Position numbers and translations under genes: made by a program. From Flavobacterium sp. NG2 (GTDB taxonomy: Bacteria; Bacteroidota; Bacteroidia; Flavobacteriales; Flavobacteriaceae), in contig NZ_CP139420.1 in assembly GCF_034119845.1 (NCBI RefSeq), positions 536,001 through 600,000 on the forward strand: a DNA stretch of 64,000 bases, written 5' to 3'. The notes beneath the pieces were generated by a model. The model was given only the letters and a program-made list of their open reading frames with translations. It was not told the origin of the DNA and did no database searches. Below, in pieces: positions 8,486 through 15,860 of this stretch. Within the stretch, counting starts at the first letter, position 1, and each line of letters opens with the position of its first letter.

Positions 8486-9280
8486 TTAATTATTTGAATA
8501 AATCGTTGCTTTGTTATCTCTCGAAAAACCTATCAGACAAATTCCGAATTCCTTGGCATAATCTACCGCCAAGGACGAACAAGCCGAAACCGCTACGATG
8601 GTACTGATTTTGGCAAAAAAAGCTTTGGTGATAATCTCATAGGAAACCCTACCGCTGACTAGCATAAAAGCCGCTGATTTGAGTTGATTCGTTTGTATCA
8701 ATTTCCCAATACATTTATCCACGGCATTGTGACGCCCTATGTCTTCTTTCAAAGTCAAAAAAGCATAGTTTTCATCAAAAATAACGGCTGCATGTGAACC
8801 TCCAGTCAAACTAAAAACTTGTTGATGTTCGCTCATTATAGCAAACATTTCAGGTAATTTATCCAGATTGATTTGAGGTTGGTTTTTTAATTTGGTTTTA
8901 GGAATTTCGAAATCGTCCAATTGTTGCTTGCCACATATTCCACAAGAAGAAACAGATAATAAGGAGCGCTTATTCATATAGCCATTACCCAACAGCTTTT
9001 CAGGAATGGTCACTTCAATTTTGGTAAAGGCATTTGGAGTATCGGATACGACTTCCATTTTAAGATTCACTTCCGAACGATAAATATCTTCGGCATGGAG
9101 TAAGCCTCGTATCAGTTCGAAATCATTTCCCGGTGTACGCATCACCACTGTAAACGAACTTTGGTTGATACTAATTTCCAAAGGCGCTTCGACTACCAAA
9201 AAATCATTGATTTTTTCAGTAGCACAATCCCTCTTTTTGATTCCTTCGTAAAGAAGTGTCTGCATTTCATTCCTTTCCAT
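8486..9280 (-). CDS. fdhD: Formate dehydrogenase accessory sulfurtransferase FdhD
   Basis: 264 residues, the normal family length. The sulfur-carrying CxxC motif is present as SSCGICGK (C113, C116). 'EDIGRHNAVDK' and 'VSGRVSYEI' are typical FdhD segments. The protein moves sulfur from a cysteine desulfurase to the bis-MGD cofactor of formate-dehydrogenase-like enzymes in the cytoplasm. It precedes the YdeP-like gene by 128 bases on the same strand. Because that is the only molybdoenzyme in view, it is the likely client. Confidence 0.95.
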   Translation of the reverse strand: MERNEMQTLLYEGIKKRDCATEKINDFLVVEAPLEISINQSSFTVVMRTPGNDFELIRGLLHAEDIYRSEVNLKMEVVSDTPNAFTKIEVTIPEKLLGNGYMNKRSLLSVSSCGICGKQQLDDFEIPKTKLKNQPQINLDKLPEMFAIMSEHQQVFSLTGGSHAAVIFDENYAFLTLKEDIGRHNAVDKCIGKLIQTNQLKSAAFMLVSGRVSYEIITKAFFAKISTIVAVSACSSLAVDYAKEFGICLIGFSRDNKATIYSNN

Positions 9281-9376
9281 ATAGTAAAAGTAGAAAAAAA
9301 GAAAACCAATGCATTTAACTATCTGATTAAATCAATAACTGATTATATCAATTTTAATCTTATGATGCTGAAATCG

Positions 9377-10333
9377 CTAAACATTCATCAACCAACGCTT
9401 ACCATTCCATAAAACAGAAGGATCAATCAAGACAATGCAAAAAACGCCTGAAACAATCAAAAACTTAAGTAAATTGTGCAATAGTAAGTAATGTTCTTTA
9501 GAGTTTGATTTCCACAAATAACTCAAAAAGAAGATTAAACCTATCAAGGCCACATAGAAATAAATATCCATAAACCCCACATCATAAACATCAATAAGGA
9601 TATAAACCGGAAATATGGTCAAGATTGTCAAAACTGTTATGATTTGCTTAGAAACATTTTCTCCAAAACGAACAGGAATTGTTTGATATTCACTAACCAA
9701 ATCCCCTTTGATATTTTCTAAATCCTTAATCATTTCGCGAATTAAGATGAGTAACGATAAAAAAGCAGCATGCGCAAAAATGACTGCAAAATGAGATTTA
9801 TTATTAATAATCTCCTCAAATGTCAAACTGTAATAATAATGTAATGTAATCGCAAAAAACGGAATTACCGCCATTAAAGTGGCTGTTAAATTCCCAATCA
9901 CAGTATACTTTTTAATCTTATGTGAATAAAACCAAATCAGGAATATATAAGCCGAAAAAAACAAAAAAACTTTAAAAGAAACCAACAGTGCTAGTAAAGC
10001 TGCAATAAAGTTCAATACAAAATAGACTTTCAACTTGGTGGCCTGACTCACTAATCGATCTAACATCGATTTATTAGGACGATTGATTAAATCCTTTTGA
10101 CTGTCATAAAAATTATTGATGATATAACCCGAAGCTATCGTAATCGCCGAAGCAAAAACTAATAAAAACAAATCGACATCTAACAAAACAGACAAGGCTC
10201 CTTTATCTGGTGCTAAAATAAAAACAGCTGAAAGATATTGTGCCAAAATTATAATCGGAATATTATATCCTCTAATGACAGAGAATAAACTCACGATTTT
10301 CTTTAATAATAGCCTTTGTTTTCTATTTAGCAT
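9377..10333 (-). CDS. UbiA-family prenyltransferase, geranylgeranylglycerol-phosphate transferase-like
   Basis: 318 residues, with about eight to nine hydrophobic segments. The two Asp-rich prenyl-diphosphate/Mg motifs are NNFYDSQKD (73-81) and DLENIKGD (204-211). The protein is an integral membrane enzyme that moves a prenyl chain to an aromatic or glycerol-phosphate acceptor. In flavobacteria this branch is commonly annotated as geranylgeranylglycerol-phosphate geranylgeranyltransferase. The acceptor cannot be read from sequence. It follows the mevalonate kinase gene on the same strand with a 72-base gap, linking isoprenoid supply and use. Confidence 0.85.
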   Translation of the reverse strand: MLNRKQRLLLKKIVSLFSVIRGYNIPIIILAQYLSAVFILAPDKGALSVLLDVDLFLLVFASAITIASGYIINNFYDSQKDLINRPNKSMLDRLVSQATKLKVYFVLNFIAALLALLVSFKVFLFFSAYIFLIWFYSHKIKKYTVIGNLTATLMAVIPFFAITLHYYYSLTFEEIINNKSHFAVIFAHAAFLSLLILIREMIKDLENIKGDLVSEYQTIPVRFGENVSKQIITVLTILTIFPVYILIDVYDVGFMDIYFYVALIGLIFFLSYLWKSNSKEHYLLLHNLLKFLIVSGVFCIVLIDPSVLWNGKRWLMNV

Positions 10334-10405
10334 TGTAAAAAAGGAAAACGTTTATACTCTAATGAATACAAACGTTATTTTGAAATTTATAGTTGAAAAA
10401 CGAAA

Positions 10406-11344
10406 TTAAAACTGATAGACTACTTCTAGTTTGTAATCTTTCAAAGAAGCTTTGGCTCTTTCTAAATCCTCAGTAAATCCAAGAATGTAACCTCCACCAC
10501 CTGAACCACACAATTTTAAATAATAATCATTGGTATCAATTCCTTGTTGCCAAAGTGCGTGAAACTGTTCTGGAATCATTGGTTTAAAATGATTCAAAAC
10601 TACTTTAGAAAGTTTTTTAGTATTGGTAAACAACGATTTTATATCACCTCCTAAAAAGTCATCTACACAAGCATCGGTATATTTTACAAATTGGTTTTTA
10701 AGCATGGCTCGAAACCCTTTATCTTTTAAGTTTTCCATGAAGATATTAACCATAGGTGCTGTTTCACCTACAATTCCTGAGTCTAATAAAAAGACAGCGC
10801 CTTTGCCATCAAAACTTTGGTTTGGGATTCCAGTCGCTTCAATATTATCTTTTGAATTAATCAAAATCGGAATACTCAAATAACTATTTAAAGGGTCTAA
10901 ACCTGAACTTTTCCCATGGAAAAAACTTTCCATTTGAGAAAAAATAGTTTTTAGTTGTAATAATTTTTCACGGGTTAAATTCTCTAAAACCGTGATTTTA
11001 TCTTGCGCATATTTATCATAAATAGCCGCTACCAAAGCACCACTACTCCCTACTCCATACCCCTGTGGAATACTTGAATCAAAATACATTCCTGTAGCCA
11101 CATCGCTTTTTAAGGCTTCTAAATTAAAAATAACTAAATCTGGTTGTTCAAGATGTAGTTTTTCAAGGTAGTCTGCAAATCGTTTCAAACTTTCATTTGA
11201 TGCGATTGCTTCAGCAGAAGGATTTTCATTTCTTTTCAAAGCTCCGTTGTAAAAATTATACGGAATCGAAAGCCCTTTAGAGTCACGAATAATTCCGTAT
11301 TCTCCAAAGAGTAATATTTTTGAGTAAAACAAAGGTCCTTTCAT
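10406..11344 (-). CDS. mvk: GHMP kinase, probable mevalonate kinase
   Basis: 312 residues. 'KILLFGEYGII' at the N terminus, the phosphate-binding loop PQGYGVGSSGA (93-103) and the C-terminal glycine-rich 'LCGSGGGGYILGF' are the three GHMP motifs. The opening segment fits mevalonate kinase better than other GHMP branches, and the neighbouring MvaD supports this. It would phosphorylate mevalonate with ATP in the cytoplasm. A phosphomevalonate kinase gene is not in the window. The ATG at 11344 is the first in frame. Downstream is the UbiA gene. Confidence 0.87.
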   Translation of the reverse strand: MKGPLFYSKILLFGEYGIIRDSKGLSIPYNFYNGALKRNENPSAEAIASNESLKRFADYLEKLHLEQPDLVIFNLEALKSDVATGMYFDSSIPQGYGVGSSGALVAAIYDKYAQDKITVLENLTREKLLQLKTIFSQMESFFHGKSSGLDPLNSYLSIPILINSKDNIEATGIPNQSFDGKGAVFLLDSGIVGETAPMVNIFMENLKDKGFRAMLKNQFVKYTDACVDDFLGGDIKSLFTNTKKLSKVVLNHFKPMIPEQFHALWQQGIDTNDYYLKLCGSGGGGYILGFTEDLERAKASLKDYKLEVVYQF

Positions 11345-11376
11345 ATAATTTTAAATTAGCAATTTGGGGTTGATAA

Positions 11377-11679
11377 TTATTTTATTTTGTCAATCTTATT
11401 TGGGTCTTGTCTGGTGTCGAAAAGAGACAAAACCTTAATTTGCTTTAAATTGTATCTATAATATATAGTTGTTTGTTTTGAAACAACACATCTATATTGA
11501 TTTTTGTTTACATGAGATTTTGGGAAAATTTCTGGTTCATTTTGAATTATAGAAATTGACTCGTCTAATTTTGCAATGAATTTATCTCTAATTTTCACAG
11601 ACCATTTGAACTCCAAATAATCCAATAAATCAATTAACCTTTTTTCAGCATTTTTTGAAAAGACAACTTCTCTTTTCAT
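11377..11679 (-). CDS. RelE/ParE-family toxin
   Basis: 100 residues, the usual size for the ParE/RelE fold. Recognisable features are the basic N terminus 'REVVFSKNAEKRLIDLLDYL', the 'FPKSHVNKNQYRCVV' strand and the terminal 'VLSLFDTRQDP' typical of ParE-like toxins. Its ATG shares one base with the antitoxin stop (TAATG), the coupled order antitoxin then toxin. The target (gyrase or ribosome-bound mRNA) cannot be told from sequence. It lies between mvk and mvaD. Confidence 0.88.
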   Translation of the reverse strand: MKREVVFSKNAEKRLIDLLDYLEFKWSVKIRDKFIAKLDESISIIQNEPEIFPKSHVNKNQYRCVVSKQTTIYYRYNLKQIKVLSLFDTRQDPNKIDKIK

Positions 11680-11897
11680 TACCTGTATTTTTTCATCATA
11701 TCTTCATACAGGACAAACTCACCTCGATCTATTTGTCTATCTCCTTCTTCAATTTCGAATTTTTGATTTTCCGTCAATTCATCCCAGAAATCTTTCTTTT
11801 CTTTTTTAAAAATGGATTTGATAGACGCAATAATTGACTCGTCATTGGTTTCTGCCAATAATTTCATCAATTCTTTTTTTTCTAATTCAATATTCAT
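11679..11897 (-). CDS. Antitoxin of the RelE/ParE-type module
   Basis: 72 residues, acidic and helical, starting 'MNIELEKKELMKLLAETND' and ending in a charged segment 'EDMMKKYR'. This is the common Bacteroidota antitoxin type that lacks a clear ribbon-helix-helix signature. Identification rests mainly on size and one-base coupling with the toxin. A TATCTTTA element (plus-strand 11916-11923) in the 32-base gap after mvaD could give the module its own promoter. That match misses the final G of TAnnTTTG, so it is weak. Confidence 0.8.
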   Translation of the reverse strand: MNIELEKKELMKLLAETNDESIIASIKSIFKKEKKDFWDELTENQKFEIEEGDRQIDRGEFVLYEDMMKKYR

Positions 11898-11929
11898 AAT
11901 CTTATCCTTAAAGCATAAAGATACAAAAA

Positions 11930-13033
11930 TTACAATAGCATTGCACCAATTCCAATTTGGTCACAAATGTACTGACCATTTTGACAATAGCCAACTAATT
12001 CGTCCTGAATAAATTGCAATACTTTTTCTTTAACCGCATAAGGATACAAAACATGCACATTTGAACCTGCATCTAATGTAAAACAAACTGGAATCTGCGT
12101 CTCCGAACGGAATTTCCAGATGGCATTGATAATTTGCAAGGTATTCGGCTTCATCAAAATGAAATAAGGCATCGAAGTCATCATCATAGCATGTAAAGTC
12201 AGCGCTTCGCTTTCGACTACTTTTATAAATTCGTCTACATTTCCGTTTTCAAAAATGACTTTTAACTTATCTAAATTTTCATGTGCCTGCGCAAAACGTT
12301 GTTCTGCAAAAGGATGACCGTGCATTAAATCATGTCCTAACGTACTTGACACTTGCTTTTCGCCTTTGTCAACTAACAAAATCGTATCTTGAAAATCCTT
12401 GAAATTATCGTGAATGACATGCGGATATTCTACTCCATACAAATCAGTACTTCCTGTAATATTGGCTTGATGCCCCCAAACTACTACTTCTCCTTTTACA
12501 CTTCGGCAAGCGCTACCTGAACCCAATCGCGCTAAAAAAGACGCTTTTTGATAAAAATAATCCTCGGTCATCTCAGGACGTAAGGCTTTTTCCAAACTCA
12601 TCAAATTCATCGCCAAAGCTGCCATTCCTGATGCCGAAGAAGCTATCCCTGAACTATGCGGAAAGGTATTTTGTGTATCAATCGTAAAATGATATTCTTT
12701 CAAAAACGGCAAATAGACTTCTATTCGCTCAAAAAACTTTTGAATTTTGGGTTTAAAATCTTCTTTTGGTTTTCCTTCGAACAATAGATCAAAAGAGAAA
12801 CCAGAATCTGTCACATTGAGCGCAGTCGAAATGTCTTTTTTAGCAAAAGCCAACTTAGTAATCGTTTTACAATTATTCAAAGTAAAACTTACCGATGGAT
12901 TGGCAGGAATTTGTTGTCCTTTCTTACCCCAATATTTTACTAAAGCAATATTACTAGGAGCGCTCCATTGGAATTGACCAGTTTCAATTGAATTCAAATA
13001 AGTTGAAGGTATAAAATCGTTGATTGAAAACAT
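11930..13033 (-). CDS. mvaD: Diphosphomevalonate decarboxylase
   Basis: 367 residues. Diagnostic motifs are 'APSNIALVKYWGK' (KYWGK 33-37), the nucleotide loop FPHSSGIASSASG (124-136) and 'FTLDAGSNVH' with the catalytic Asp region. It converts mevalonate diphosphate to isopentenyl diphosphate with ATP in the cytoplasm, the last step of the classical mevalonate pathway. It is first in a minus-strand run with the toxin-antitoxin pair, mvk and ubiA. A TATCTTTG element 17 bases upstream of the ATG is a likely promoter. Confidence 0.96.
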   Translation of the reverse strand: MFSINDFIPSTYLNSIETGQFQWSAPSNIALVKYWGKKGQQIPANPSVSFTLNNCKTITKLAFAKKDISTALNVTDSGFSFDLLFEGKPKEDFKPKIQKFFERIEVYLPFLKEYHFTIDTQNTFPHSSGIASSASGMAALAMNLMSLEKALRPEMTEDYFYQKASFLARLGSGSACRSVKGEVVVWGHQANITGSTDLYGVEYPHVIHDNFKDFQDTILLVDKGEKQVSSTLGHDLMHGHPFAEQRFAQAHENLDKLKVIFENGNVDEFIKVVESEALTLHAMMMTSMPYFILMKPNTLQIINAIWKFRSETQIPVCFTLDAGSNVHVLYPYAVKEKVLQFIQDELVGYCQNGQYICDQIGIGAMLL

Positions 13034-13050
13034 CTAAATATTATTTTGGG

Positions 13051-13058
13051 CAAAGATA
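13051..13058 (-). promoter_or_regulatory. Probable -7 element TATCTTTG for mvaD
   Basis: Matches the Bacteroidota TAnnTTTG element and lies 17 bases upstream of the mvaD ATG, giving a very short leader. Confidence 0.55.
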
Positions 13059-13104
13059 CTTTTTTTAGGGAAATCGTAAGACAAACTACAACGTTTTAAA
13101 CAAA

Positions 13105-13161
13105 GCCACGAATTCACGAATTTAATAAATAACTAAGCCCTTTTATTCGTGAATTCGTGGC
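13105..13161. repeat. Inverted repeat, family GCCACGAATT
   Basis: Left arm GCCACGAATTCACGAATT (13105-13122), right arm ATTCGTGAATTCGTGGC (13145-13161). It has the same arms as 8399-8456 with a different loop. It lies between divergent mvaD and tspO, upstream of both, so a terminator role is unlikely here. Confidence 0.9.
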
Positions 13162-13247
13162 GAAATAAAATCATCATGTTTATATTCAGTATAGAATTAT
13201 CGATAGAAAGTTTTTAAGTACATTTGAATTCTCAAATTTATTGTATC

Positions 13248-13724
13248 ATGAATAAGATTACCAAAATCCTTTGTATTGTAGTGACCTGCCTAGCGATAGG
13301 ATATTTTTCGGGTATGGTTACCCGTTCTAGCATCGAAACTTGGTATCCTACACTTATAAAACCGAGTTTCAACCCACCCAATTGGATTTTCGCACCGGTT
13401 TGGAGCATGTTGTATATTATGATGGGAATTGCAGCGGGATTGGTTTGGGATCGCATGGATTTTGAAAAAGAAAAAACAACTAAAGCACTTACGGTTTTTG
13501 CCATACAACTCGCTTTAAATGCACTTTGGTCTTATTTATTCTTTGGATTAATGAATCCCATGTTAGCTGGAATCGAAATTATTTTACTTTGGCTTTTTGT
13601 ATATGAAACGTATATCCAATTTTCCAAAATCAACAAATTATCAGGCTACTTATTCCTTCCTTATCTGGCTTGGGTGAGTTTTGCAATGGTTCTGAATTGG
13701 AATATTTGGTGGCTTAACAGATAG
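13248..13724 (+). CDS. tspO: TspO/MBR family membrane protein
   Basis: 158 residues from the ATG at 13248. A TTG at 13224 would add eight residues but has no support. There are five hydrophobic helices. The family segment 'WYPTLIKPSFNPPNW' and 'PVWSMLYIMMGIAAGLVW' are clear, as is 'QLALNALWSYLFFG'. TspO proteins bind porphyrins and related ligands in the membrane and are tied to stress or tetrapyrrole handling. The bacterial function is not firmly known. It is a single gene with no partner. Confidence 0.93.
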   Translation: MNKITKILCIVVTCLAIGYFSGMVTRSSIETWYPTLIKPSFNPPNWIFAPVWSMLYIMMGIAAGLVWDRMDFEKEKTTKALTVFAIQLALNALWSYLFFGLMNPMLAGIEIILLWLFVYETYIQFSKINKLSGYLFLPYLAWVSFAMVLNWNIWWLNR

Positions 13725-13726
13725 TC

Positions 13727-13841
13727 ATCAGTGATCAGATTTTTAGTGAACAGACTCAAAAATAGTGCTCAGTCAATAAATATGACAGTAGCATAACGCC
13801 CAGACTGATTACTAAAAAAAACGGAACACGGAACACTAATA
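13727..13841. repeat. Degenerate repeat-rich intergenic segment
   Basis: Contains recurring near-copies of CAGTGATCAG/AGTGAACAG/GTGCTCAGT and a tandem CGGAACA-CGGAACA at 13822-13835, between convergent tspO and the flavoprotein gene. No coding potential was seen. Confidence 0.5.
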
Positions 13842-15050
13842 TTAAATTGCATTGGCCACAATAAACCCAGCCGTCCAAGCATTTTGGAAATTAAAACCTC
13901 CTGTAATCGCATCGATATTTACAATTTCACCAGCAAAATAAAGATTCTCATGTAGCTTGCTTTCCATGGTTTTGAAGTTGATTTCTTTTAAATCTATTCC
14001 TCCCGCGGTTACAAATTCTTCTTTAAAAGTACTTTTCCCATTGACTTGAAAAGTTCCTTTGGTCAATTGGCTTGCTAAGGCTTGCAATTGAGCCTTAGAT
14101 AAATCAGCCCACTTGGTTTCTGCCTGAATTCCTGATGCCAATACTAAGCTTTCCCACAAACGATTGGTTAGGTCAAATGGCGATTTTTTAGACACCATTT
14201 TCTTAGCTTGGTCTTGTTTTAGTTTTTTCAATTGCTGTTCGGCCTCATCGGTATCGGTATCATTTAACCAATTGACATAGATAACAAACTGATAATTTTT
14301 ATCGTGTAAAATGCGTGCTCCCCAAGCGGATAATTTCAAAATAGCGGGACCACTCATTCCCCAATGGGTAATTAACAAAGGCCCTGTTGAAGTTAATTTA
14401 GTATCCTTAACTGTAACGGTTGCTTGAGTGGCTACGCCTGGTAATTCTTTGATTCGGCTGTCTTTGATATTAAAAGTAAACAAAGACGGCACTGGATTCA
14501 CGATGGCATGCCCATAAGTTTGTAGCATTTCCCAGATTTTAGGATTGCTACCTGTGGCTAAGATTAATTTTGGGGCAATATAATTTTCATTTTGAGTATC
14601 TACTTTCCAAAAATTTTCTTTTTTGTAAATAGATTGTACACTTTGCCCTGTAAGCACGGTTATGCCTAGTTTTTGTGTAGCATCCATAAAACAATCAATG
14701 ATAGTTTGAGAAGAATCGGTAACAGGGAACATACGACCGTCATCCTCAATTTTGAGTTCTACGCCGTGTTTTTCAAACCATTCGATAGTATCTCCCGAGC
14801 AAAACTGATGAAAAGGTCCTCGCAATTCTTTTTCGCCACGAGGATAAAACTTCACTAATTCATTAGGTTCAAAACAAGCGTGCGTTACATTGCAACGTCC
14901 ACCGCCAGAAACACGAACTTTAGATAGGACTTCCTTACCACGTTCAAGAATTGCAATTTTAGTTTTTGGGTTTTTCTCTGCAATATTGATTGCTGTAAAA
15001 AATCCTGCTGCACCACCACCGACTATAAGAATATCAAAATTATGAATCAT
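13842..15050 (-). CDS. HI0933-family NAD(P)/FAD-dependent flavoprotein
   Basis: 402 residues from the ATG at 15050. An in-frame ATG at 15089 lies upstream of the predicted transcription start, so it was rejected. The FAD Rossmann motif GGGAAG is at residues 11-16. 'KVRVSGGGRCNVTH' and the C-terminal 'AGGIDLKEINFKTMESK' and 'AGEIVNIDAITGGFNFQ' are HI0933/YhiN hallmarks. It is a cytoplasmic oxidoreductase of unknown substrate. It appears monocistronic, with promoter TACCTTTG just upstream. Confidence 0.93.
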   Translation of the reverse strand: MIHNFDILIVGGGAAGFFTAINIAEKNPKTKIAILERGKEVLSKVRVSGGGRCNVTHACFEPNELVKFYPRGEKELRGPFHQFCSGDTIEWFEKHGVELKIEDDGRMFPVTDSSQTIIDCFMDATQKLGITVLTGQSVQSIYKKENFWKVDTQNENYIAPKLILATGSNPKIWEMLQTYGHAIVNPVPSLFTFNIKDSRIKELPGVATQATVTVKDTKLTSTGPLLITHWGMSGPAILKLSAWGARILHDKNYQFVIYVNWLNDTDTDEAEQQLKKLKQDQAKKMVSKKSPFDLTNRLWESLVLASGIQAETKWADLSKAQLQALASQLTKGTFQVNGKSTFKEEFVTAGGIDLKEINFKTMESKLHENLYFAGEIVNIDAITGGFNFQNAWTAGFIVANAI

Positions 15051-15063
15051 TTTTTTAAGCTTT

Positions 15064-15085
15064 ACCACAAAGTGGTGCAAAGGTA
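15064..15085 (-). promoter_or_regulatory. Promoter TACCTTTG with adjoining palindrome
   Basis: TACCTTTG (plus-strand 15078-15085) is a good TAnnTTTG match. The palindrome ACCAC-AAA-GTGGT (15064-15076) lies immediately downstream, over the predicted transcription start, a position suited to a repressor site for the flavoprotein gene. Confidence 0.5.
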
Positions 15086-15131
15086 GCATAAAGAAACACT
15101 AAGTTTTAATAATCTCTATGGCTTTATTTAC

Positions 15132-15809
15132 CTATAATCTATCTGGAAAATCAGTTATGATTCCATCAACTCCAAAACTTTTTATTTTTCGAATATCTTC
15201 GATTTCATTGACCGTCCATGCACAAACTTGAAAACCTTCTTCTTGAATTTTAGCAGTTTTTCTTTTGGTTAACAAATGAAAATAGGGATTTACCGCCTTA
15301 GCCTGAATATAGAGCGCAAAACTCAAGGCTAGATTCAAATCAGTTTCGGTTAGTACTCCAATCGCGATATTTGGATTCAAATGCACTACTTTTTGCAAAG
15401 CATTCCAATCAAAACTAGAAACTATAAAATGATCGTACGTCCAATTTTTTTCCGAAATATAGTACTCAATTAAGTCAACCACTTTTTCCGCCGACTCGTA
15501 ACTTTTTAATTCAACATTGACTTCACATTTACGGTCAATCAGGTCTAAAACCTCTGCTAGTGTTGGAATACAATGTACTTTATCTATGCATAAACGCTTT
15601 AGTTTGGGCAATGTAAGTTGGTTCACAAATCCTTTACCGTTAGTCGTTCTATCAACGGTTTCATCATGAATTACCATTAACACACCATCTAAACTTAAAT
15701 GGACATCCAACTCTATTCGATCAACATGCAAGTCAATCGCTTTTTGAAAACCAATTAAAGTATTCTCTGGTTCAAGACCTTTCGCCCCTCGATGCCCTAT
15801 TTTTAGCAT
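15132..15809 (-). CDS. Glycerophosphodiester phosphodiesterase family protein
   Basis: 225 residues, the short cytoplasmic GDPD type without signal peptide. Catalytic residues fit: HR at 6-7 in 'IGHRG', E33/D35 in 'RIELDVHLSLDG', and H48 in 'VIHDE'. The closing 'CAWTVNE' and 'GVDGIITDFPD' are standard. It hydrolyses glycerophosphodiesters to glycerol-3-phosphate and an alcohol, recycling phospholipid head groups. It ends 51 bases before the downstream GH13 gene's end and shares its strand, possibly one transcript. Confidence 0.95.
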   Translation of the reverse strand: MLKIGHRGAKGLEPENTLIGFQKAIDLHVDRIELDVHLSLDGVLMVIHDETVDRTTNGKGFVNQLTLPKLKRLCIDKVHCIPTLAEVLDLIDRKCEVNVELKSYESAEKVVDLIEYYISEKNWTYDHFIVSSFDWNALQKVVHLNPNIAIGVLTETDLNLALSFALYIQAKAVNPYFHLLTKRKTAKIQEEGFQVCAWTVNEIEDIRKIKSFGVDGIITDFPDRL

Positions 15810-15860
15810 AAACTGTTGTTTAAATAAAGATACACTCCGCTAAAACAATATAAATATTGC

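Noticed and set aside
13224..13247. TTG start for tspO adding eight residues
   Set aside because: The ATG at 13248 gives the normal TspO N terminus. The extra residues are unrelated to the family.
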